A stretch of 33,864 nt of DNA from an uncultured Bacteroidales bacterium (GTDB lineage: Bacteria > Bacteroidota > Bacteroidia > Bacteroidales > F082), in contig CAMOCK010000135.1 of NCBI GenBank assembly GCA_946610645.1, positions 1 to 33,864 on the forward strand, written 5' to 3'. This document shows, piece by piece, positions 20,096 to 28,569 of the stretch. Each line of letters begins with the position of its first letter. Position 1 is the first letter of the stretch. The notes beneath the pieces are model-generated. The model searched no databases and was not told where the DNA came from. It saw only the letters and a program-made list of their open reading frames with translations. The translations under genes and the position numbers were made by a program.

Positions 20096-20129
20096 AAACG
20101 GCCTGCCAGAGTGAATTGGCAGGCCGTTT
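20096..20129. terminator. Bidirectional terminator
   Basis: AAACGGCCTGCCA-gagtgaat-TGGCAGGCCGTTT between convergent genes. Confidence 0.9.
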
Positions 20130-20148
20130 CCGCTTGAAAACCAAAAGA

Positions 20149-21438
20149 TTATTCCACAGGAATGTCCTTGTTCACATTCTTCGAACCCACGAGGGCGTAG
20201 AAGAGGATGTAGGCGGCGCAGAACAGCACGACGACGTAACTTGTCATGTAACTGCCCGTCCAGTCGGCGATGAGGCCTTGCAGACCCACCATGATGGCGA
20301 AGCCGAAGACCATGGTCATGAAAGCACCTGAGGCGATGGCAGTGTACTTGCCCAAGCCTTCGGTAGCGAGGTTGAAGATGGCTCCCCACATCACGGAGGT
20401 GCAAAGACCTACAAGGATGAAGGCAAAGATGCCGACGGGGACTTGTGCCCAAATCACCTTCAAATTGGCCCAATCGATGCCAGGAACGTTGACTTGCCAA
20501 GTTTGCGGGGCAAGCATACCAAACAGCACAAGCGCGATAGCCGTGATGGAAACAGTGGTCACCATAGCCTTTGACGACACCTTTGCGCCGATGGCACCGC
20601 CGATGAAACGCCCGATGAGCATCATCAGCCAATAGACGGCCACGATGAGGCCTGCAATGGTGCCGCTCATGCCGATGCCAGGCGTGGCTGCTGTGGGTTC
20701 GGAGGTCAGATACTGAAGGATGTAAGTTGGCGTACCTACTTCAATGCCGCCGTAAAGGAAGATGGCCAAAATGCCGAGTTTGAAGTGGCGGAACGAGAAC
20801 GCGCTGTACTTGTCCTTCGCTTCCGATTTCACTTCCACGGGCTGTTGAGGCTCCTCAATCTTAGTGAAGAGGATCACGATGAAGCCAATGACGAAGATGG
20901 CCAAGGCAATCAGCAGGGCAGGGGTGGCATCGGAAATCTTGGCTTTGGTGGCCTCGCCGATGAGCGCACCCATGAGGATGTAAACCGCAACGGCAGCCGC
21001 CGAGTTGAATACCCCGCCGATTTGGATGAGTTGGTTGCCTTTGTTGCCGCCGCCGCCGAGCAGGTTCAGCATGGGATTGACGACGGTGTTCAACATGCAC
21101 ATGCAGAAACCGGCGATGAAGGCTCCGATGAGATAGACCCCGAAACCCATGCTGCCGCTGGCCCATTGCACGAGGATGCCGACGATGCCCACGGCAAGGG
21201 CCATCAGAGCGGTCTTTTTGTAGCCGAACTTCTTGATGAGCATACCCGACGGGATACCCATGACTAAGTAGGCGATGAAATTGCCGTAGTTGCCGATTTG
21301 CGACAGGAAGTTGCTGGCGCCGAATTGGTTTTTCACGATGACGGCCATCGGTGAGCAGAGGTTGGTCACGAAAGCGATCATGGCGAACAAGGCGATCATG
21401 ACGATGATAGCGCCCCATTGTTTCGTTTTTGTAGTCAT
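20149..21438 (-). CDS. Sugar MFS transporter (glucose/galactose-type)
   Basis: 429 aa, about 12 TM helices; start MTTKTKQWGAIIVMIALFAMIAFVTNLCSPMAVIVKNQFGASNFLSQIGNYGNFIAYLVMGIPSGMLIKKFGYKKTAL; sits in an operon-like run with galM and galK. Confidence 0.85.
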   Translation of the reverse strand: MTTKTKQWGAIIVMIALFAMIAFVTNLCSPMAVIVKNQFGASNFLSQIGNYGNFIAYLVMGIPSGMLIKKFGYKKTALMALAVGIVGILVQWASGSMGFGVYLIGAFIAGFCMCMLNTVVNPMLNLLGGGGNKGNQLIQIGGVFNSAAAVAVYILMGALIGEATKAKISDATPALLIALAIFVIGFIVILFTKIEEPQQPVEVKSEAKDKYSAFSFRHFKLGILAIFLYGGIEVGTPTYILQYLTSEPTAATPGIGMSGTIAGLIVAVYWLMMLIGRFIGGAIGAKVSSKAMVTTVSITAIALVLFGMLAPQTWQVNVPGIDWANLKVIWAQVPVGIFAFILVGLCTSVMWGAIFNLATEGLGKYTAIASGAFMTMVFGFAIMVGLQGLIADWTGSYMTSYVVVLFCAAYILFYALVGSKNVNKDIPVE

Positions 21439-21475
21439 TATTTTTTATTTTAAGGATTTTACTTCGATTTTTTCT

Positions 21476-21608
21476 AACTACGGATTTCGCTGTTTATACA
21501 GATTTTTTAGTCCTGAATACGGCATCTTCGTTGCAGATTATACATATTTCCGATTAATCCGCAGCATGGCTGCAAAATTTCGAATCGTCTTCCATAAAAT
21601 CCGTAGTT
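21476..21608. repeat. 12-bp terminal inverted repeat element between the MFS gene and galM
   Basis: AACTACGGATTT (21476-21487) and AAATCCGTAGTT (21597-21608); internal small hairpins CTGT-ttat-ACAG and GCAGC-atg-GCTGC. Confidence 0.6.
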
Positions 21609-21616
21609 TTCTTTCA

Positions 21617-22669
21617 TTATAGCGTTGAGAATTTGAAGATGATAGTTTCGTTGTATTCTTCGCCGGAGCGGAGGATGGTGTTCGGGAAGTTGGGCTTGTT
21701 GGGCGAGTCGGGGAGGGCTTGGCATTCCAAGGCTACGCCGGAATAGTCCTCGTAGACGTGCCCGTTCTTTCCTTTTGGGCAGCCTGAGAGCCAGTTGCCT
21801 GTGTAGACCTGGATGCCTGGCTGCGTGGTGTAGATTTTCACCATGCGCCCCGTGCCTTCGTGCGAAAGCTCGGCGGCAAAGCAAAGTTTGTCTTTCTCGA
21901 TGCCGTCAATGACCCAGCAACTGTCGTAGCCCTTGCCCTGAATGAGGTCGGGATAGGGTTCCTTGATGTCGTGACCAATCAGCTTGCCTTGGGTGAAGTC
22001 CATCGGCGTGTCGGCCACTTGGCGCATCTCACCCGTGGTAATCAGTTCCTCGGTGGCTGGCAGGAAACGCGATGCGTTCAGCCTTAATTTATGGTCGAGG
22101 ATGTCGCCGTTGCCTTCGCCTTTGAGGTTGAAATAGGTGTGGTTGGTCAGATTGACGATGGTCGGGTCTGACGAATACGCGCTGAGGCGGATGTTCAGCT
22201 CGTTCTCGTCGTTAAGCGTGTAGCGCACCTTGGCCACCAGCTCGGCTGGATAGCCTGCCTCGCCGTCGGCGGAAAGGTAAGTGAACACAACGCTTTCGCC
22301 CACGATGCGGCTGGCCCACTTCTGGTTGGCGAAGCCGATGCTGCCGCCGTGGAGGTGGTGCTTGCCGTCTTTGTTCTGCTCAAGCTGGTATTCCTTGTCG
22401 TCAATCTTGAAGCGTCCGTAGCCGATACGGTTGGCAAAGCGTCCGGGAGTCTTGCCCGCACAGGGACCGTCGTTGTAGTAATCCCACGGATGGGGATAAC
22501 CCAGGGCGATGTCTTCCATGTGGCCGTAGCGGTCGGGCGTGACGATGCTCACGATGCCTGCGCCGATGTCGCTCAGTTGCACCTTCACGCCGTTGGCGTT
22601 GGTCAAGGTGTAGAGCTTGATGTCTTTATTGTCGGGGGTCTTGCCCCAGGTTTTTACTTCGATGTTCAT
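21617..22669 (-). CDS. galM: Aldose 1-epimerase (galactose mutarotase)
   Basis: GRFANRIGYGRFKIDDKEYQLEQNKDGKHHLHGG, NLTNHTYFNLKGEG, YTTQPGIQVYTGNWL, ALECQALPDSPNKPNFPNTIL. Confidence 0.95.
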   Translation of the reverse strand: MNIEVKTWGKTPDNKDIKLYTLTNANGVKVQLSDIGAGIVSIVTPDRYGHMEDIALGYPHPWDYYNDGPCAGKTPGRFANRIGYGRFKIDDKEYQLEQNKDGKHHLHGGSIGFANQKWASRIVGESVVFTYLSADGEAGYPAELVAKVRYTLNDENELNIRLSAYSSDPTIVNLTNHTYFNLKGEGNGDILDHKLRLNASRFLPATEELITTGEMRQVADTPMDFTQGKLIGHDIKEPYPDLIQGKGYDSCWVIDGIEKDKLCFAAELSHEGTGRMVKIYTTQPGIQVYTGNWLSGCPKGKNGHVYEDYSGVALECQALPDSPNKPNFPNTILRSGEEYNETIIFKFSTL

Positions 22670-22682
22670 AGTTGTTTATTTT

Positions 22683-22750
22683 GACACGGGACTGCGGGAC
22701 GCGGGACAAAACCATCGTCTCGCGTTTCGTGTCTCGAAGTCTCGTTTCCA
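22683..22750. repeat. Heptamer-like GC-rich repeats in opposing orientation (GGGACGC / GTCTCGT)
   Basis: GACACGGGACTGCGGGACGCGGGAC followed by GTCTCGCGTTTCGTGTCTCGAAGTCTCG; the second block is the approximate reverse complement of the first. Confidence 0.65.
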
Positions 22751-22757
22751 AAAGTAC

Positions 22758-23657
22758 TTACCATAAATGTTCAGGATAAACTCCCTTCTCAATCAATTCA
22801 CGGATCTTGCGCATCACCTCGGGCTTGTCTTCCTTGTAGGTCACGCCGAACCACGAAGCGTTGCTCGACAGCACTTTCAGCTTGGCCGAACCGTCGTGGA
22901 TGCTCTGGTTGACCATCAGCGGGATGAAGAACTCGGCCTTGATGTTGGTTTGGGCAGGGCCTTTCAGGAACTCGACGAAGCCTTTCTCGGAATAGGCGAA
23001 GAAGTCGGGCGTGAAGCCAAAGAAGTTCATCGAGACGAGCGAGTCCATGTCCAAAGGATGGCTTCCTGTCTCGTCAGTGTAGGCTGCGCCGTCGTCGGTG
23101 TGACCGATGGCTGTGCGCTCGACGATGGTTTGCAGGTGGCCTTCCGCATCAGCGGTGCAGATGCCGCGAGAGACCGTGCCGAAGTCCGACATGGTGTTGC
23201 GCAATTTGTAGGCCACCATGCTGTAGGCGCCCGTTTTGCCTTCGCAATCCATCAAGTACTTGGCCAGCACCTCGTAGGCTTCCTTGCCGTAGAAATCATC
23301 GGCATTGATGGCAGCAAAGGGTTCGTGAATAACATCTTTGGCCATCAGAACGGCGTGGCAAGTGCCCCAAGGTTTCACGCGACCTTCGGGAACGCTGAAT
23401 CCTTCCGGCAATTTGTCAAGTGACTGATACACATACTCAACGGGGATGCCGAATTTCTCCGCGTTGTTGACTTTCTTGAACGCCTCGGCGAAGTCCTCGC
23501 GGATGACGAAGACCACCTTGCCGAAACCGGCACGCTTGGCGTCATAGATGGAATAATCGAGGATGGCCTCGTTGTTAGGACCGACGCCGTCCATTTGTTT
23601 CAAAGCGCCGTATCTGGAACCCATTCCAGCGGCTAATACTAATAGGGTTGGTTTCAT
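22758..23657 (-). CDS. Sugar-phosphate nucleotidyltransferase family protein
   Basis: MKPTLLVLAAGMGSRYGALKQMDGVGPNNEAILDYSIYDAKRAGFGKVVFVI..., KPWGTCHAVLMAKD, INADDFYGKEAYEVL; NTP_transferase fold motifs. Confidence 0.85.
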   Translation of the reverse strand: MKPTLLVLAAGMGSRYGALKQMDGVGPNNEAILDYSIYDAKRAGFGKVVFVIREDFAEAFKKVNNAEKFGIPVEYVYQSLDKLPEGFSVPEGRVKPWGTCHAVLMAKDVIHEPFAAINADDFYGKEAYEVLAKYLMDCEGKTGAYSMVAYKLRNTMSDFGTVSRGICTADAEGHLQTIVERTAIGHTDDGAAYTDETGSHPLDMDSLVSMNFFGFTPDFFAYSEKGFVEFLKGPAQTNIKAEFFIPLMVNQSIHDGSAKLKVLSSNASWFGVTYKEDKPEVMRKIRELIEKGVYPEHLW

Positions 23658-23727
23658 TATGTTGAATGTTGTTTGTTTAATCGTTTAATTGTTGTATGGT
23701 CAAAAAAGTTTTAAGGATTTGTGATTA

Positions 23728-24873
23728 TTATAATTTCCTTGCACCATCGGAGATGACCACATCATACACCTTCGGTTCGTGCCCGAATTTGGCGGCAAAT
23801 TTCTCTTTCGCCGTGACGATGAAGGCATCATAAAGGTCTTCCTTCACCAGGTTGATGGTGCAACCGCCAAAGCCGCCGCCCATCACACGTGAACCAGTCA
23901 CGCCACATTCTTTGGCGATGTCGTTGAGGAAGTCCAGTTCCTCGCAGCTCACTTCGTAAAGCTTGCTCATGCCGTGGTGTGTGCCGTACATGCGATCGCC
24001 AACGGTCTCATAATCACCTTTTTCCAAGGCATCGCACACATCGAGAACACGCTGTTTTTCACCTATGACGTATTCCGCGCGCATGTAATCTTCAGCTGAG
24101 ATTTCGTTCTTCACCTCATTGAGCATTTCCATCGTCGCGTCGCTCAAGTATTTCACTTCGGGATGCTTGGCCGCGATGTGGGCGCAGGCGTTCTCGCACG
24201 ATTCGCGACGCTTGTTGTAGGCCGATGAAGCCAATTCGTGTTTGACCAGCGTGTCGAGCAGCACCACCTTGTAACCCAGCGGGTTAAAAGGATAGTACTC
24301 AAACTCCATCGTGGCGCAGTTGAGGCGCATCAGGTGGCCTTTCTTGCCAAAGAGCGAGGCAAACTGGTCCATGATGCCGCATTTCACGCCGACGTAGTTA
24401 TGTTCTGTTGCTTGCCCGATTCGAGCCAACTCAAACTTATCGATGCCAAGGCTGAGCATGTCGTTGAGCGCAAAGGCGTAGGTGCTTTCCAAGGCTGCCG
24501 ACGACGACATTCCCGCGCCGAGCGGCACGTTGCCGAAGAAGGCAGTGTCGAAGCCTGCGACCTTATAGCAGCGTTTCTGTATTTCACGGCACACGCCGAA
24601 GATGTAGCGTGCCCAAGGCTCGTTGGGTTTGTCCGCTTCATTGAGACCGAACTCGCTATAAGCGTCATAGTCAGCGGAGTAGGCGCGAATCTTGTCGGTG
24701 CCGTTCAGTCGAATGCAGGCATACATGCTCGCGTCGATGGCGCCAGGAAAGACGAAGCCACCGTTGTAGTCGGTGTGTTCGCCAATCAGGTTGATGCGTC
24801 CGGGTGAAGCATAGACAACGCCCTCATTTCCAAAGTGTTGCTTAAATAGAGATTTTAATTCTTCGATAGTCAT
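23728..24873 (-). CDS. galK: Galactokinase
   Basis: Start at MTIEELKSLFKQHFG; SPGRINLIGEHTDYNGGFVFPGAI (GHMP galactokinase signature), VPLGAGMSSSAALEST, GSRVMGGGFGGCTINLV. Confidence 0.96.
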   Translation of the reverse strand: MTIEELKSLFKQHFGNEGVVYASPGRINLIGEHTDYNGGFVFPGAIDASMYACIRLNGTDKIRAYSADYDAYSEFGLNEADKPNEPWARYIFGVCREIQKRCYKVAGFDTAFFGNVPLGAGMSSSAALESTYAFALNDMLSLGIDKFELARIGQATEHNYVGVKCGIMDQFASLFGKKGHLMRLNCATMEFEYYPFNPLGYKVVLLDTLVKHELASSAYNKRRESCENACAHIAAKHPEVKYLSDATMEMLNEVKNEISAEDYMRAEYVIGEKQRVLDVCDALEKGDYETVGDRMYGTHHGMSKLYEVSCEELDFLNDIAKECGVTGSRVMGGGFGGCTINLVKEDLYDAFIVTAKEKFAAKFGHEPKVYDVVISDGARKL

Positions 24874-24915
24874 AGAATGATGATTAATTTGGGCGCAAGA
24901 TAGGAAAAAACTCGA

Positions 24916-24930
24916 CACCAAACATTGGTG
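24916..24930. promoter_or_regulatory. Candidate operator: CACCAA-aca-TTGGTG inverted repeat in the divergent galK / M64 peptidase promoter region
   Basis: Perfect 6-bp dyad with 3-nt spacer, 6 bp before two tandem TATTTTTG elements. Confidence 0.4.
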
Positions 24931-24936
24931 GATTGA

Positions 24937-24952
24937 TATTTTTGTATTTTTG
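24937..24952 (+). promoter_or_regulatory. Two tandem -7 elements TATTTTTG TATTTTTG
   Basis: Upstream of the ATG at 24997. Confidence 0.5.
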
Positions 24953-24996
24953 CCCATTCAAACATTCAGATTTCTAACAAAATAAAGCTATTAGAG

Positions 24997-26526
24997 ATGA
25001 AAAAGACCATTGTATTCCTGTTTGCCATTGCGATTTCAATCGTTTCGAGAGCGCAAGACGTTGATTTCGAGCAGTATTTCCAAGACGAAGGCTCGTTGCG
25101 CATGGATGTTTTCCAATGCGGCACGTCCGAAAGTTCGCATTATGTGTTTGAGCGTTTCATCATCGAGCCGCATTTCGGTGGCTCCAAAGTCAACCTGATT
25201 GACCCGTTCAATTTCGGCACTAATCGTGTGAAAGTGATTGACGCACAAACCAATACCTTGGTTTATTCGAGAGGCTACAACACCTTGTTCCGCGAATGGC
25301 AAACCACCGACGAAGCCCGCATGATGGAACGCTGCTATGAGGAATCAGTAAGCGTTCCGTTGCCGCGCAATGAGGCCTATATCATTCTAGAAATCAGGAA
25401 TTTCAATGGCGAGTTTGAGGAAATTTTCTCAAAACTATACGACCCCGAAGAAATCTTCAACACCACGGAGCATCGTTATGTGTTTCCTGTTCAAGATGTT
25501 ATGGTCAATGGATCGCCCGAAAGCAAGGTTGACATCGTAATCTTGCCCGAAGGATACACCGCTGCCGAAATGCCTAAGTTTCAGCAAGATTGCCAAAATT
25601 TGGCAAATGTGTTTGCACAAGCGGAACCGTTTGCTAGCCATATCAACGACTTCAATTTCCGCGCCGTGATGGCCCCTTCGGAGGAGAGCGGCATCGACAT
25701 TCCGGCTTCCCACACATGGGTGCGCACCATCCTCAACGCGCATTTCTACACTTTTTATATCGACCGCTATTGCACCACACGCAACTATTTCGCGGTGAAG
25801 GACGTGGCGGCAAACGCGCCATACGACCAGATTTACATCTTGGTGAACAGCGACCAATATGGGGGCGGCGGGTTCTACAACTTCTATTCGATGAGCACGG
25901 CGGGCAACATGTCGGCATCCGATGTGATTGTGCACGAGTTTGGTCACGCTTTCGGAGGTTTGGCCGACGAATACGAGGAGCCTGACAATCCGTTGGCTTT
26001 GCTCTATAACCTGAACGTGGAGCCTTGGGAGCCTAACATAACCACTTTGGTGGATTTTGACTCGAAATGGGCCGACCTTGTCCAGCCCGACACCCCGATT
26101 CCCACGCCCAACAATTACCAGTATAACAATACGGTAGGTGCTTTTCAGGGCGGAGGCTATTTGTCGTCGGGCATGTATCGGCCCCAACGCCGTTGCATGA
26201 TGCGCGACTATGCTCCTTTCTGTGCCGTGTGCAACAGGACGATTGAAGCCATGATAGAAGCACATTCCGATACTCCAGTTTCGGTGAAATCGGATTACAT
26301 ACAGACTGAACCCTCGCTTCGCGTTTGTCCCAATCCCGCCATGGATTTTGTCGATGTGTTTGTAAACCAAGAAGATGGCCTGGCTGAAATCATCGATTTG
26401 AACGGCAAGACTGTGATGACTCTTCAACTCAAAAACGAGGTAAATAGAATCTCAATCTGTGACTTGCCGAAGGGTATGTATATGCTTCGCGTGAATGGCG
26501 AGGTGCGGAAGTTTGTGAAACAATAA
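24997..26526 (+). CDS. M64 (IgA-peptidase-like) metallopeptidase with T9SS type A sorting domain
   Basis: Signal peptide MKKTIVFLFAIAISIVSRAQ; metal motif VHEFGHAFGGLADEYEE; VDIVILPEGYTAAE; C-terminal CPNPAMDFVDVFVNQEDGLAEIIDLNGKTVMTLQL...ISICDLPKGMYMLRVNGEVRKFVKQ (T9SS CTD). Confidence 0.9.
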   Translation: MKKTIVFLFAIAISIVSRAQDVDFEQYFQDEGSLRMDVFQCGTSESSHYVFERFIIEPHFGGSKVNLIDPFNFGTNRVKVIDAQTNTLVYSRGYNTLFREWQTTDEARMMERCYEESVSVPLPRNEAYIILEIRNFNGEFEEIFSKLYDPEEIFNTTEHRYVFPVQDVMVNGSPESKVDIVILPEGYTAAEMPKFQQDCQNLANVFAQAEPFASHINDFNFRAVMAPSEESGIDIPASHTWVRTILNAHFYTFYIDRYCTTRNYFAVKDVAANAPYDQIYILVNSDQYGGGGFYNFYSMSTAGNMSASDVIVHEFGHAFGGLADEYEEPDNPLALLYNLNVEPWEPNITTLVDFDSKWADLVQPDTPIPTPNNYQYNNTVGAFQGGGYLSSGMYRPQRRCMMRDYAPFCAVCNRTIEAMIEAHSDTPVSVKSDYIQTEPSLRVCPNPAMDFVDVFVNQEDGLAEIIDLNGKTVMTLQLKNEVNRISICDLPKGMYMLRVNGEVRKFVKQ

Positions 26527-26539
26527 ACAGACATTTGAA

Positions 26540-28009
26540 ATGAGCCTTAAAAACCTGATACTCAATTCAAAAATGGTAGCCATGTTTGTTGGTTTCCTGA
26601 TTCTGGTTTCTTGCGTCCATCAACCTGAACCAAGCTATCCCATCCCAACTGTCCAACAACTTGATTGGCAGCAACTTGAAACCTACGCCTTCATCCACTT
26701 CGGGCTGAACACCTTCAACGACATGGAATGGGGCTACGGCAACTCTCATACATACACCTTCAACCCCACCAGTATCGACTGCGAGCAATGGGTAAAAACG
26801 CTGAAAAACAGCGGAATGAAAGGCGTTATCTTCACCGCTAAGCACCACGACGGCTTCTGCCTTTGGCCGACCGAAACAACCGATTATTCCATCAAGAACA
26901 CCTATTATAAAGATGGGCAAGGAGATTTGGTGCGCGAACTTTCAGAGGCATGCAAGAAACACGGCTTGAAGTTCGGGATTTACGTTTCGCCTTGGGACCG
27001 ACATCAGGCTGAGTATGGCTATCAAGGCTATGTGGACATCTATCACAAACAGATTGAGGAACTTACGAGCAACTACGGCGAGTTGTTCGAGTTTTGGTTC
27101 GATGGTGCCAACGGTGGCACGGGCTGGTATGGCGGTGCCGACGAAATGCGTTCAATCGTTGCCGAAAAATATTACGACTACGAAAAGGCCCGCAACATCG
27201 TTTGGAGCCACAGCCCCAATGCGGCCATCTTCGGTGGAACGGTGCCCACCATGCGCTGGGTTGGCAACGAAAAAGGCTTTGCCGATGCTACGCAATGGTG
27301 CATGTACAAAACAGATTTCCAGTCGCTTAACGACGAAAAATGCCTTGTCAGAGGCTTCAAGGACGGCGAGGCTTGGCTGCCTGCCGAAGTTGATGTTTCC
27401 ATTCGTCCGGGGTGGTTCTATCACGAAAGTGAGAACGCTCAAGTGAAGACCGTGGAACAACTTATGGACTTGTATTTCAACAGCGTGGGACACAATGCCA
27501 ACCTCTTGCTCAATTTCCCTGTCAACCTTGATGGGAAGATCCCTGCCATCGACTCGGCCAATGCGGTGGAATGGTACCAGACCTTGCAGCGAGATTTTTC
27601 CGATAACTTGTTGAAAAAAGCCAATGTGACCGCAAATAGCACACGTTCAAGACGTTTCGCGCCGAAATATGTCGTCGATGATGAATACAACCAGTATTGG
27701 GCAGCCGAAGACGACGTAAAACGCCCAGAACTCATCTTTGAGTTTCCTGAAACAACCGCTTTCAACCGCTTGATGCTGCAAGAGTATATTCCTATGGGAC
27801 AAAATGTAGAGGCTTTTTACTTGGACTATTACTTGAATGGTAAATGGCTTCCCATAGAGATAGACGAGCCTACAACCACAATTGGCTATAAGAGACTGAT
27901 TCGTTTCCAGACAGTTAAGGCCGATAAGTTGAGAATTAGGTTTAAGGTTTTCAAGGGCACTTTGTGCATCAATAAAGTAGGGGCATATTTGGCTGAAGAA
28001 ACGCTATGA
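26540..28009 (+). CDS. Alpha-L-fucosidase (GH29), lipoprotein, with C-terminal discoidin-like domain
   Basis: Lipobox LILVSC; FIHFGLNTFNDMEWGYG, GVIFTAKHHDGFCLWPT, YVSPWDRH, ELFEFWFDGANGG (GH29 nucleophile region). Confidence 0.9.
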   Translation: MSLKNLILNSKMVAMFVGFLILVSCVHQPEPSYPIPTVQQLDWQQLETYAFIHFGLNTFNDMEWGYGNSHTYTFNPTSIDCEQWVKTLKNSGMKGVIFTAKHHDGFCLWPTETTDYSIKNTYYKDGQGDLVRELSEACKKHGLKFGIYVSPWDRHQAEYGYQGYVDIYHKQIEELTSNYGELFEFWFDGANGGTGWYGGADEMRSIVAEKYYDYEKARNIVWSHSPNAAIFGGTVPTMRWVGNEKGFADATQWCMYKTDFQSLNDEKCLVRGFKDGEAWLPAEVDVSIRPGWFYHESENAQVKTVEQLMDLYFNSVGHNANLLLNFPVNLDGKIPAIDSANAVEWYQTLQRDFSDNLLKKANVTANSTRSRRFAPKYVVDDEYNQYWAAEDDVKRPELIFEFPETTAFNRLMLQEYIPMGQNVEAFYLDYYLNGKWLPIEIDEPTTTIGYKRLIRFQTVKADKLRIRFKVFKGTLCINKVGAYLAEETL

Positions 28010-28569
28010 TTGAATACCATCCATTAAATCCTTTTTTGCCCGCCAATGCCAAAGTGCTGTTCCTTGGCAGTTTCCCACCGCCGAAGAAGCGTTGGTGCAT
28101 GGACTTTTTCTATCCCAACTTCATCAACGACCACTGGCGCATCGAAGGCCAAATCTGGTTCGGCGACAAAAACCATTTCGTCGACCTTGAACATAAACGC
28201 TTCAAAATGAACGAAATCGTTGCCTTCCTAAACGAAAAAGGCATTGCATTCTTCGACACGGCCATGGCGGTCAATCGGCTGAAAGACAACGCCTCGGACG
28301 CTTTCTTGGAAATAGTCGAGCACACCGACATTGAGGCGTTATTGAAACAAATGCCGCAATGCAAAGCCATTGCCACGACAGGGGAGAAGGCCACTACGGA
28401 AGTGTGTGCTTATTACAAGACCGAATCGGTTCCTTCTCCGAATCATCAACTTGTCCTTAGAGACGGGCTAACACTCTATAGATTACCATCATCCTCACGC
28501 GCTTACCCATTGTCATTTGACAAAAAGGTTGAAGCCTATCGGAGGATGTTTGAGTTTGTGTTTACCTAG
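28006..28569 (+). CDS. Uracil-DNA glycosylase superfamily protein
   Basis: NAKVLFLGSFPPPKKRWCMDFFYPN, AFFDTAMAVNRLKDNASD, KAIATTGEKATTEV, RLPSSSRAYPLSFDKKVEAYRRMF; UDG-like fold motifs. ATGA overlap with the GH29 stop. Confidence 0.75.
   Translation: MIEYHPLNPFLPANAKVLFLGSFPPPKKRWCMDFFYPNFINDHWRIEGQIWFGDKNHFVDLEHKRFKMNEIVAFLNEKGIAFFDTAMAVNRLKDNASDAFLEIVEHTDIEALLKQMPQCKAIATTGEKATTEVCAYYKTESVPSPNHQLVLRDGLTLYRLPSSSRAYPLSFDKKVEAYRRMFEFVFT

Noticed and set aside
22767-23423. 218-aa + strand ORF antisense to the nucleotidyltransferase
   Set aside because: Shadow ORF of a well-supported gene.
25435-26427. 330-aa minus-strand ORF antisense to the M64 peptidase
   Set aside because: The + strand has the HEFGH metallopeptidase motif and T9SS tail; the antisense frame has no family signature.
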